Made by a program: the position numbers and the translations under genes | The notes under the pieces: generated by a model | The model's database searches: none | Told to the model about the DNA's origin: nothing | Seen by the model: only the letters and a program-made list of their open reading frames with translations | Origin: Pseudomonas sp. 8O | Lineage (GTDB): Bacteria > Pseudomonadota > Gammaproteobacteria > Pseudomonadales > Pseudomonadaceae | Direction of reading: 5' to 3' | Assembly: GCF_902506495.1 (NCBI RefSeq) | Contig: NZ_LR733264.1 | Span: forward strand, 1,229,312 to 1,293,311 | DNA: 64,000 nucleotides | In this document: positions 44,563 through 52,730 of the stretch, piece by piece | How positions within the stretch are numbered: the stretch's first letter is position 1 | Layout: the number at the start of each line of letters is the position of its first letter

Positions 44563-46409
44563 CGAGCGTTCTCCGTGGGCTTCAGCCACCAGGTGCGCAG
44601 GCCCAGCGTGTAGGGCGGCGTGGTGACGAAGGCGAACCGGTTGCGGTACGCCAGGCGGTGATAATTGATGTACCAGTTGGGAATGCTGTAGTGCTGCCAG
44701 AGCAGGACCCGATCCAGGGCCCTCGTGGCTGCTATCTGTTCGTCTCGAGTCTGCGCCGAAAGCAGCTTGTCGATCATCTCGTCGACTACCGGATCGTTGA
44801 CCCCTGCATAGTTCTTGCCACCTTTGATGCTCACCTGGCTGGAATGGAAGTACAGCGATTGTTCCAGGCCCGGGCTGAGGGTTTGCGGCAGGGTCAGCAG
44901 AATCATGTCGTAGTCGAACTGGTCAAGGCGTTGCTTGTACTGGGCGCGGTCAACGGTACGCAGGTTGGCGCGTATGCCGATACTGGCGAGGTTGGCAGTG
45001 TAGGGCTGGAGGATGCGTTCGAGGCTGGGGTTAACCAGCATGATCTCGAACTCGAGGCGTTGACCGCGTGCATTACGCAGCTCCTGGCCGGCAGGCTTCC
45101 AGCCGGCATCGGCCAGTAGACCGAGGGCGCGGCGCAAGGTTTCCCGGGGGATGCCACGGCCGTCGGTTACCGGTTGTGTCGGGGCTTCGGTGAACAGGCG
45201 TGCGGGCAGCTTGTCGCGATGTGGTGAAAGCAACAGCCACTCCGCGCCCTCGGGTTTGCCGGTGGCCGAGAATTCGCTGTTGGGGTAGTAACTGGCGGCG
45301 CGTACGTAGGCATTGTTGAACAGCGCGCGATTGGTCCACTCGAAATCGAACATCAGCCCCAGTGCCTCGCGCACCCGGCGGTCGCTGAACAGGTCGCGGC
45401 GCGTGTTCATGAACAGCGCCTGGGTCTGGGTCGGGATCTGGTGTGGTATCTCGGCGCGAATCACATCGCCACGGGTCACGGCCGGAAAGCGATAACCGTT
45501 GCCCCAGTTCTTGGCCTGGTTCTCGATGTAGAAGTCGAATTCACCGGCCTTGAAGGCTTCGAAGGCGACATGGTTATCGCGGTAGAACTCCACTTCGATG
45601 CGGTTGAAGTTGTACTTGCCGCGATTGACCGGCAGATCCTTGCCCCACCAGTCCTTCACCCGTTCGAAAACCAGACGGCGGCCAGGCACGACCTGAACGA
45701 TGCGGTATGGCCCGCTGCCCAGTGGCGCATCGAAGGTGGTGCTCTTGAAGTCGCGGTCTTTCCAGTAGTGCTGCGGCAGCACAGGCAGTTCACCCAGGCG
45801 CAGGATCAGCAGCGGGTTGCCGGCGCGCTTGAAGACGAAGCGGATGCGGTGGCGGCCCAGAATGTCGACGCGTTTCACTTCCTGCAGGTTGGTACGGTAC
45901 TGCGGGTGACCGTCATTGCGCAGCAGGCGATAGGAGAAAGCTACGTCGTAGGCGGTGATCGGCTTGCTGTCGTGAAAGCGCGCTTCTGGCCGCAGGTTGA
46001 ACACCACCCAGCTGCGGTCCTCGCTGTACTCGACGCTTTTCGCGATCAAACCATAACTGGAGGCAGGCTCATCCCCCGAGGGGTCGTAAGCGCCAGTGCC
46101 AACCATCAAGGGTTCGTTCAGCTCGTTGGCGCCGTACTGCAGGAAATGCGCAGTGCTGATCGGGCTGCTGCCCTTGAAGGTATAAGGGTTGAGCGTATCG
46201 AATGTGCCGGACGCCATGATGCGCAACGTGCCACCTTTGGGCGCATCGGGGTTGACCCAGTCAAAATGACTGAAGCTGGCAGGATACTTGAGTGTCCCGA
46301 ACTGGGCGTAGCCGTGGCTCTCGCTGATAGTCGCAGAGGCGGGAAAGCTCAAGGCCAGGCTGAGGAACAGCAGTAGGAGGGGACGCATCGGGCGTGAGAT
46401 CCGATCCAT
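44559..46409 (-). CDS. Extracellular peptide-binding protein, YejA-type (first of a tandem pair)
   Basis: 616 aa from ATG 46409; an in-frame ATG at 46388 begins a more typical signal peptide (MRPLLLLFLSLAL, cleavage near ASA-TI) and may be the true start. The family 5 motif is DAPKGGTLRIMASGTFDTLNP. It shares blocks such as FDWVNPDAPKGG, GSGPYRIVQV and PNWYINYHRL with the next gene, showing an old duplication. Two receptors may widen the peptide range of one channel. Confidence 0.87.
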   Translation of the reverse strand: MDRISRPMRPLLLLFLSLALSFPASATISESHGYAQFGTLKYPASFSHFDWVNPDAPKGGTLRIMASGTFDTLNPYTFKGSSPISTAHFLQYGANELNEPLMVGTGAYDPSGDEPASSYGLIAKSVEYSEDRSWVVFNLRPEARFHDSKPITAYDVAFSYRLLRNDGHPQYRTNLQEVKRVDILGRHRIRFVFKRAGNPLLILRLGELPVLPQHYWKDRDFKSTTFDAPLGSGPYRIVQVVPGRRLVFERVKDWWGKDLPVNRGKYNFNRIEVEFYRDNHVAFEAFKAGEFDFYIENQAKNWGNGYRFPAVTRGDVIRAEIPHQIPTQTQALFMNTRRDLFSDRRVREALGLMFDFEWTNRALFNNAYVRAASYYPNSEFSATGKPEGAEWLLLSPHRDKLPARLFTEAPTQPVTDGRGIPRETLRRALGLLADAGWKPAGQELRNARGQRLEFEIMLVNPSLERILQPYTANLASIGIRANLRTVDRAQYKQRLDQFDYDMILLTLPQTLSPGLEQSLYFHSSQVSIKGGKNYAGVNDPVVDEMIDKLLSAQTRDEQIAATRALDRVLLWQHYSIPNWYINYHRLAYRNRFAFVTTPPYTLGLRTWWLKPTENAR

Positions 46410-46535
46410 GGCGGCGTTTGGGCTTCTGGGTCGGTACAGTAACAGCTTGTATGGACAGGAAAAAGAGTGCTGCGGTGGGCAGGCGGTTACGACGCGATGA
46501 CATACACTTCAGGGACACACCATGAGGGTACGAAT

Positions 46536-47978
46536 TTGTCGGAACGAAGCCATGGTTTGCAGTCATGGATCGATCGCCTGAACCAAGCCGAACTGCCCGC
46601 GCTGGCTACAGTGGTGCAGGATCTGCAACGCCTTGCGCAGCAGGATTCTGCGTCGGTACAGCAACTGGCAGATGTGTTGTTGCGTGATGCGGCGCTGACC
46701 AGCAAGGTGTTGCGGGTCGGCAACAGCGTCTACTACAACCCTTCCCAGGAAACCATAAAGACCATCTCGCGAGCCATCGTACTGATCGGCTTCGACAATG
46801 TGCGCCTGATCAGCCTTTCTGTGAGCCTGGTAGACGGGCTGCTTACCCGCGCTCCGCGTGAGCAGTTGCAGATGTTGCTCGCGCGGTCGTTCCACGCTGC
46901 AGTGCAAGCACGCAACCTGGCCGGCTATGTCATTTCCGGGCACACCGAAGAGGTGTTCATCGCTGCGCTGCTCCATCATCTGGGCGAGTTGGCGTTCTGG
47001 GGCTGTGGTGGGGCGCAGGCTGACGAGCTGGCCGACGCCCTTGAGCGCCCCGGTGTCGATGTCGATGAGGCGGTGCGCGAGGTGCTCGGTGCCAGCTTTC
47101 GTCAACTTACCCAGGCGTTGCTGAAAAGCTGGAACCTGGGCGAAACCGCCATCCTCGCCCAGGCGGGCGCCAGTCAGCATGACCCGGCTGCCTACGCCGT
47201 ACAGTTGGGTGTGCGTATCAGCGAGGCGGCGCTGGATGGCTGGGATTGTGCAGAAATGGAGGGCGTGCTGGGAAAGGTAGCGGCATTTATCGAACTGACT
47301 CCGGAGGAAACCCTTCAGCAGGTGCTTGCCAGTGCTGATGAAGCGGTCAAGGTCGCCTCGACCTTCGGTGCCAGCAAGTTGTGCCGGTTGATTCCCAATA
47401 CCGATCCCGAGCAGATTCGCCAGCAACAGGAAGAGCGTCGTGCGCGTTTGCTGCAGCCGGATCTGCTGGTGATGCAGCAGGCATTGCAGGATCTCGGCCT
47501 GATGGTCAATGCCAGGGCCGATGTCGGGCTGGTGCTCGACACCTTGCTCAAGGGCTTGCATCGAGGCGCTGGTCTGGAGCGGGTGATGCTCACGGTTCTG
47601 GCCGACGGGCAAAGCCGCTTTCGCGCCAAACGGGTGATCGGTGAAAAGGCTCAGCAATGGCTGGAAGACTTCGTGTTGCCGGCCGAGCAGGCGGAGCAGC
47701 CGCATATCTTCAGTTATGCGTTGCGCCATCGTGAGGCGATCTGGATGGGCGTGCCCGCCAGCTACAATCTGGCCGAACTGGTGACCCAGCCGATTCGGCG
47801 CAATCTTGGCGCTGGCATGTTTTTCATCGCACCGATCATCGCGGGTACGCGGGAAATCGGCGTGCTATATGCCGACAGCAGGCTGTCCGGGCGGGCGCTG
47901 CGACATGAGCAGTTCGTGGCGTTTCAGCGTTTCACTCAACTGGCGGGGCGTTGCCTGGAGGCGATCAGCAAGCGCTGA
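46536..47978 (+). CDS. HDOD-domain signalling protein with C-terminal GAF-like region
   Basis: 480 aa from TTG 46536, chosen because GAGGGT lies 6 nt upstream; ATG codons further left (46467, 46497) have no ribosome site. An HDOD domain fills about 15-210, with LLRDAALTSKVLRVGNS, AIVLIGFDNVRLISL and HHLGELAFW. HDOD domains lack the metal-dependent phosphohydrolase activity of HD-GYP proteins and act as adaptors in chemosensory and c-di-GMP related signalling. The C-terminal 170 residues look GAF-like. It is divergent from the yej operon and converges on mltD. Confidence 0.8.
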   Translation: MSERSHGLQSWIDRLNQAELPALATVVQDLQRLAQQDSASVQQLADVLLRDAALTSKVLRVGNSVYYNPSQETIKTISRAIVLIGFDNVRLISLSVSLVDGLLTRAPREQLQMLLARSFHAAVQARNLAGYVISGHTEEVFIAALLHHLGELAFWGCGGAQADELADALERPGVDVDEAVREVLGASFRQLTQALLKSWNLGETAILAQAGASQHDPAAYAVQLGVRISEAALDGWDCAEMEGVLGKVAAFIELTPEETLQQVLASADEAVKVASTFGASKLCRLIPNTDPEQIRQQQEERRARLLQPDLLVMQQALQDLGLMVNARADVGLVLDTLLKGLHRGAGLERVMLTVLADGQSRFRAKRVIGEKAQQWLEDFVLPAEQAEQPHIFSYALRHREAIWMGVPASYNLAELVTQPIRRNLGAGMFFIAPIIAGTREIGVLYADSRLSGRALRHEQFVAFQRFTQLAGRCLEAISKR

Positions 47979-49556
47979 TCACGGCAGATAGAGGGTCAGC
48001 ATTTGCCCGGGACGCAACTTGCTGCTCCGCGGATTCCAGGCTTGCAGGTGCTTGAGGTCGATCTTGAAGCGTTTGGCGATCACGTACAGCGAGTCGCCAT
48101 GCTGGACGCGGTAGTAAGTGGCCTTGTCCCGTGAGCTGGAGCTGTTGCGCGTCGTGCTGGCAACCTGTGGTGCGCTGTCAGCGGCAGCCAGGTTGAGCAC
48201 CTGGCCGACTTTCAGCTGATTGCCTTGCAGCTTGTTCCAGCGCTTGACGTCATGCACGGCGATCTGGTTGGCGCGAGCGATCTGCCACAGGCTGTCGCCA
48301 TTCTTCACCTGATAGGTTCGGCCGGCCGGGCTCTGTGCGGTGTTGCGCTGTTGATACAGTGGCTCGCTCGGTTGCGCGCCAGGTTTGCCAGGAATGGTCA
48401 GTACCTGGCCGATTCTCAGGTTGTTGCTGCTCAGGCGGTTGACGTCCTTGAGCATGCTCACTGTCAGGTGATGACGGTTGGCAATGGCGTGCAGGCTATC
48501 GCCGGAGCGGACGGTGTAGCGCTGCCAGTCGACCATTTCCTGCGGTTTCATCAAGGCCAGGTTGGCGCTGAGCATCTCTGCTTTCTCGGTCGGTACCAGC
48601 AGGTGTTGCGGGCCGTCGAGGGTAATGCCGTGCTTGTAGGCGGGGTTGAGCTGCAACAACTCCTGTTCATCGAGGTCGGCCAGTTTGGCGACGCGGGCCA
48701 GATCCATGTGCTGCTTGATTGCGATCTGTTCGAAGTAGGGTTCGTTGGCGATTGGTGAAAGGGTAACGCTGTAGGCTTCCGGCGTCAGGATCACCTGTGA
48801 CAGCGCCAGTAGCTTGGGCACGTAGTCCTCGGTTTCCTTGGGCAGCGGCAGGTTCCAGTAGTCGCTGGGCAGGCCGAGTTTTTCGTTACGCTCGATGGCA
48901 CGACTGATGCGACCTTCGCCAGCGTTGTAGGCCGCCAGGGCGAGCAACCAGTCGCCGTTGAACATTTCGTGCAGACGGCTCAGGTAGTTGAGCGCGGCTT
49001 CGGTCGAGGCGGTGACGTCGCGGCGGCCGTCGTACCAGTTGGTCTGGCGCAGGTTGTAGTAGCGGCCGGTCGAAGGAATGAATTGCCAGAGACCGACCGC
49101 GTGCGCCGAGGAGTAGGCCTGTGGGTCGTAAGCACTTTCGATCACCGGCAGCAGCGCCAGCTCCATCGGCATGTCACGTTCGGCCAGGCGCTCGACGATA
49201 TAGTGGATATAAGGCGCGCTGCGCTCGCTGACGGTATTGACGTGTTTCGGGTTGCTGGCGTACCACAGACGCACGCGTTCGATACGCGGGTTGATGCCGA
49301 TTTCATCCTGCAGCTTGAAACCGTCGCGCAAGCGCTCCCAGATGTCCGTGTATTCGCGAGGTTTGACTTCGTTGCTACTCAGCCACTCGGCCTCACGCTC
49401 CAGACCAATGGCACGAGAAGTATCGGTAGAGTGATCCGGGGTGTCACTGGGCAGGCTCTGACAGCCGGCCAGGATCATGCTGCACATCACCGCGAGCGCT
49501 CGGGAGCTTCGCGCCAATGCCTTTATATTCAATGGCTTGCGTGATGTTAAAGGCAT
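47979..49556 (-). CDS. mltD: Membrane-bound lytic murein transglycosylase D
   Basis: 525 aa. A lipobox ends at C32 (MILAGC), so the protein is a lipoprotein. The SLT domain has the catalytic glutamate in VIESAYDP and the following HAVGLWQFIPSTG and ALAAYNAGEGR motifs. Three LysM repeats follow (YTVRSGDSL..., YQVKNGDSL..., YRVQHGDSL...), which bind peptidoglycan. It cleaves glycan strands to 1,6-anhydro ends during cell wall turnover. It ends one base after the HDOD stop, a tail-to-tail junction with no terminator between. Confidence 0.95.
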   Translation of the reverse strand: MPLTSRKPLNIKALARSSRALAVMCSMILAGCQSLPSDTPDHSTDTSRAIGLEREAEWLSSNEVKPREYTDIWERLRDGFKLQDEIGINPRIERVRLWYASNPKHVNTVSERSAPYIHYIVERLAERDMPMELALLPVIESAYDPQAYSSAHAVGLWQFIPSTGRYYNLRQTNWYDGRRDVTASTEAALNYLSRLHEMFNGDWLLALAAYNAGEGRISRAIERNEKLGLPSDYWNLPLPKETEDYVPKLLALSQVILTPEAYSVTLSPIANEPYFEQIAIKQHMDLARVAKLADLDEQELLQLNPAYKHGITLDGPQHLLVPTEKAEMLSANLALMKPQEMVDWQRYTVRSGDSLHAIANRHHLTVSMLKDVNRLSSNNLRIGQVLTIPGKPGAQPSEPLYQQRNTAQSPAGRTYQVKNGDSLWQIARANQIAVHDVKRWNKLQGNQLKVGQVLNLAAADSAPQVASTTRNSSSSRDKATYYRVQHGDSLYVIAKRFKIDLKHLQAWNPRSSKLRPGQMLTLYLP

Positions 49557-49677
49557 TGGGTGAGGTGTATGTCCCGGCGGAAAGATCGGGCGATTCTAGG
49601 AATCGTGCCGGGGGTGGTCAAGTTTTCGCCAGTCTTGATCTGGTCTTTTGCGGGCCTGTCGACCTTTTTCTCGGTGA

Positions 49678-50451
49678 CTAAAACCTGTCTTTCCAGGCAC
49701 GCAGGCTAGCGAATACGGCGCTTGGCTCGCTCGGCTGCCGGTCGTCGCGTCCTTTGGCCGCAGCGATGATCGAAGGCTCGCCAACACGCAGGAAAGGATT
49801 GGTGGCCAGTTCCAGTTCGATGTTCGACGGCAGGCTGATGCGGCCTTCATCGCGCCAGCGGGCGACTTCGGCCAGGCGCGCACTGACGTCCGGGTTGTGC
49901 GGCTCGACGGCATGGGCGAAGCGCAGGTTGCTCAGGGTGTATTCGTGGGTGCAGTACACCAGCGTGCTGGCGGGCAGTGCCGCCAGGCGGCTCAGGGATT
50001 GGTGCATCTGTTGCGGTGTACCTTCGAACAGGCGCCCGCAGCCGCCCGCGAACAGAGTGTCGCCACAGAACAGCAGGTTCTGTTCGGCGTGGTAGTAGGC
50101 GATATGACCGAGGGTATGACCGGGTACGGACATGACCTCGAAGTGCAAGCCGAGCACCTCGATCTCGTCGTTGTCGTTCAGGTCGATGTCACGGGCCGGG
50201 ATCTTTTCCGCCGCCGGGCCGGCGACACGGGCACCGGTAGCCGTCTTCAGTTGCTCGACACCGCCAACATGATCGAAGTGATGATGGGTAATCAGGATGT
50301 CGCTGAGTGTCCAGTCAGGATGGGCCTGAAGCCAGGCCATGACGGGGGCCGCATCACCGGGGTCGACCACGGCGCAGCGTTTGCTGCTGGCGTCCTGCAG
50401 CAGCCAGATATAGTTGTCATTGAAGGCGGGCAGCGCGTCGATCTGGATCAT
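49678..50451 (-). CDS. gloB: Hydroxyacylglutathione hydrolase (glyoxalase II)
   Basis: 257 aa. The metallo-beta-lactamase metal motif T-H56-x-H58-x-D60-H61, the second-site VPGHTLGH and CGDTLF, and a glyoxalase-II C-terminal domain (about 170-257) are present. It hydrolyses S-lactoylglutathione to lactate and glutathione in methylglyoxal detoxification. It is divergent from the methyltransferase gene. Confidence 0.95.
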   Translation of the reverse strand: MIQIDALPAFNDNYIWLLQDASSKRCAVVDPGDAAPVMAWLQAHPDWTLSDILITHHHFDHVGGVEQLKTATGARVAGPAAEKIPARDIDLNDNDEIEVLGLHFEVMSVPGHTLGHIAYYHAEQNLLFCGDTLFAGGCGRLFEGTPQQMHQSLSRLAALPASTLVYCTHEYTLSNLRFAHAVEPHNPDVSARLAEVARWRDEGRISLPSNIELELATNPFLRVGEPSIIAAAKGRDDRQPSEPSAVFASLRAWKDRF

Positions 50452-50523
50452 TGCGGGTCGCTAAGCAGGTGATAAAGGTGCATCTTAGACACGACATGCA
50501 GAACCTGTCATGTGGAGGCAGCG

Positions 50524-51282
50524 ATGACTGATCAGGCATTCGCCCAGGCCGACCCTGAGTGGCTAAAACTCATCGGCGAGGCGCGCGACTGGCTTGCCGG
50601 GCCGCTAGGCCAGCTGATGCTGGAAGAAGAGCGGCGCTTGCTGGAAGAAGAGCTGGCGCGCTTTTTCGGGGGCTATCTGGTGAGCTACGGCCCCGGCGCC
50701 GAAGGCCCGCCCAGAGCGGGGCAGATCCAGCACAACGTGCGTCTTGGCGCGCCGATGCCTGGCGTGCAGATCGTCTGTGAGGAGCAAGCCTGGCCCTTGG
50801 GTGAGCACGCCGCCGATGTGGTGGTGCTGCAGCATGGTCTGGATTTCAGCCTGTCGCCTCACGGCCTGCTGCGTGAGGCGGCTCGCAGCGTCAGGCCTGG
50901 CGGGCATCTGTTGGTCCTGGGTATTCACCCCTGGAGCGCCTGGGGCGTGCGTCGGTTGTTTGCCCGGGACGGCTTGGCCAAGGCACGTTGCATCGCTCCG
51001 AGCCGTGTCGGTGACTGGCTGAGTTTGCTGGGCTTTGCGTTGGAGAAACGGCGGTTCGGGTGCTATCGTCCGCCGCTCGCTTCGCTGGCCTGGCAAATGC
51101 GCCTGCGGCGAATGGAAAGCTGGGGCGATGCCTGGCAGTTGCCGGGCGCCGGTTTCTATCTGTTGGTGGCGCGCAAGCTGGTGGTTGGCCTGCGTCCGTT
51201 GCGGCAGTCGCGTCGGGAGCCGATGGGCAAGTTGCTGCCAATGCCGGTGGCCAAGGTCAGTCGGCGCGATCTCGACAACTGA
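50524..51282 (+). CDS. SAM-dependent methyltransferase-like protein (class I, type 11)
   Basis: 252 aa from ATG 50524 (GGAGG 7 nt upstream). The Rossmann core is recognisable by ADVVVLQHGLDFSLSPHGLLREAARSVRPGGHLLVLG, split here as motif IV-V of methyltransferases, but the SAM-binding glycine loop (E/D-x-G-x-G-x-G) is not evident, so activity is uncertain. It lies between gloB and rnhA in the conserved Pseudomonas order. The target is unknown. Confidence 0.7.
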   Translation: MTDQAFAQADPEWLKLIGEARDWLAGPLGQLMLEEERRLLEEELARFFGGYLVSYGPGAEGPPRAGQIQHNVRLGAPMPGVQIVCEEQAWPLGEHAADVVVLQHGLDFSLSPHGLLREAARSVRPGGHLLVLGIHPWSAWGVRRLFARDGLAKARCIAPSRVGDWLSLLGFALEKRRFGCYRPPLASLAWQMRLRRMESWGDAWQLPGAGFYLLVARKLVVGLRPLRQSRREPMGKLLPMPVAKVSRRDLDN

Positions 51283-51323
51283 ATGCCAGGCTGCGGCCAA
51301 ACAATTCTGTACAGAGTTTATGA

Positions 51324-51776
51324 ATGTCTGAAACCCATGATGTGGTGATTTACACCGACGGTGCCTGCAAGGGCAATCCCGGCCCCGGAGGTTGGGGCGC
51401 GCTGCTGGTGTACAAAGGCGTGGAGAAGGAGCTTTGGGGCGGCGACCCCAATACCACCAACAATCGCATGGAGCTGATGGCGGCGATTGCCGGCCTGATC
51501 GCGCTGACCCGGCCGTGCTCGGTCAAGCTGGTGACCGACTCGCAGTATGTGATGAAAGGTATCCAGGAATGGCTACCGAACTGGAAGAAACGCGGCTGGA
51601 AGACCGCCTCGAAAGAGCCGGTGAAGAACGCCGACCTCTGGCAGAAGCTGGATGAGGAAGTGAATCGTCATCAGGTGAGCTGGCAGTGGGTGCGTGGGCA
51701 TACTGGCCATCCCGGCAACGAGCGTGCCGACCAGTTGGCCAATCGCGGTGTCGACGATGTGCGTGCGGCGCGCTGA
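51324..51776 (+). CDS. rnhA: Ribonuclease HI
   Basis: 150 aa. The catalytic acids are in place: D12 (IYTDGAC), E50 (NRMEL), D72 (TDSQYV) and D136 (NERADQLA), with H126 in the flexible loop. It removes RNA from RNA-DNA hybrids, such as R-loops and primers. It is 73 nt upstream of dnaQ on the same strand. Confidence 0.96.
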   Translation: MSETHDVVIYTDGACKGNPGPGGWGALLVYKGVEKELWGGDPNTTNNRMELMAAIAGLIALTRPCSVKLVTDSQYVMKGIQEWLPNWKKRGWKTASKEPVKNADLWQKLDEEVNRHQVSWQWVRGHTGHPGNERADQLANRGVDDVRAAR

Positions 51777-51849
51777 GCGGTGACATGGCACCTGAGTTAA
51801 GATGCTGCGCTGAATGTGCGGCAACCCGAATAGATGAGAGAGGCAAGGC

Positions 51850-52608
51850 GTGACAACCGAGAACACCGTCAAGCGCTACGTAGTGCTGGATACCGAAACC
51901 ACGGGTATGCCGGTCACTGACGGGCACCGCATCATCGAGATCGGTTGTGTCGAATTGCTGGGCCGCCGCCTGACCGGGCGTCATTTCCACGTCTACCTCA
52001 ACCCCGATCGTGAAATCGATGAAGGTGCCATCGCGGTTCACGGCATTACCAACGAGTACGTCGCCGACAAGCCGCGTTTCAAGGAGGTCGCCGATGAATT
52101 CTACGAGTTCATCAAGGGCGCTCAGCTGATCATCCACAACGCGGCGTTCGACGTTGGCTTCATCAACAACGAGTTCGCCCTGCTGGGGCAGAGCGAGCGT
52201 GCCGACGTCAGCGATTACTGCTCGGTACTCGATACCCTGATGATGGCGCGCGAGCGCCATCCGGGGCAGCGCAACAGCCTGGATGCGCTGTGCAAGCGTT
52301 ACGGCGTCGACAACTCCAACCGCGAACTGCACGGCGCCTTGCTCGACTCGGAGATTCTCGCCGACGTCTACCTGGCGATGACCGGCGGCCAGACCAATCT
52401 GTCCCTGGCCGGTGAAGGCGCCGATGGCGATGGCAGCGGGCGCCAGCAGGCCACGCCGATCCGCCGTCTGGACGCCTCTCGTCCGCGTACGCGTGTCATT
52501 CGCGCCAGCGAAGAGGAGCTTGCGGAGCATCTGGCGCGCCTGGCCGTGATCGAGAAATCCGCTGGCGGTCCGTCGCTGTGGGCGCAGCTGGAAAAAGCGC
52601 CGGAATAA
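51850..52608 (+). CDS. dnaQ: DNA polymerase III epsilon subunit (3'-5' proofreading exonuclease)
   Basis: 252 aa from a GTG start at 51850. Exo I (D14-x-E16 in VLDTETTG), Exo II (NAAFDVGFINNEF) and Exo III (ELHGALLDSEILADVYL, with His and Asp) are intact. A flexible C-terminal tail (about 190-252) should bind the polymerase alpha subunit. It proofreads replication errors. Confidence 0.96.
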   Translation: MTTENTVKRYVVLDTETTGMPVTDGHRIIEIGCVELLGRRLTGRHFHVYLNPDREIDEGAIAVHGITNEYVADKPRFKEVADEFYEFIKGAQLIIHNAAFDVGFINNEFALLGQSERADVSDYCSVLDTLMMARERHPGQRNSLDALCKRYGVDNSNRELHGALLDSEILADVYLAMTGGQTNLSLAGEGADGDGSGRQQATPIRRLDASRPRTRVIRASEEELAEHLARLAVIEKSAGGPSLWAQLEKAPE

Positions 52609-52695
52609 CCGAACAGCGCAATTGCGACCTTTTCTTATAGCGTGATGCTCAGGGGGGTTCCGCCGATCAGGGGGAGCCTCTAACCTGAGGCGATG

Positions 52696-52712
52696 GGCAG
52701 GCCGAGCCTGCC
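52696..52712 (+). promoter_or_regulatory. Leader hairpin upstream of ldcA
   Basis: GGCAGGC and GCCTGCC form a perfect 7-bp stem with a CGA loop, 18 nt before the ldcA start and close to its ribosome site. It may affect translation. No convincing promoter was seen in the 122-nt gap. Confidence 0.4.
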
Positions 52713-52730
52713 AGCCTTCAGGACGTCACA

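Noticed and set aside
44559..46409. The tandem YejA pair considered as a frameshifted single gene or recent duplication.
   Set aside because: Both are full length with their own signal peptides and differ throughout; it is an old duplication.
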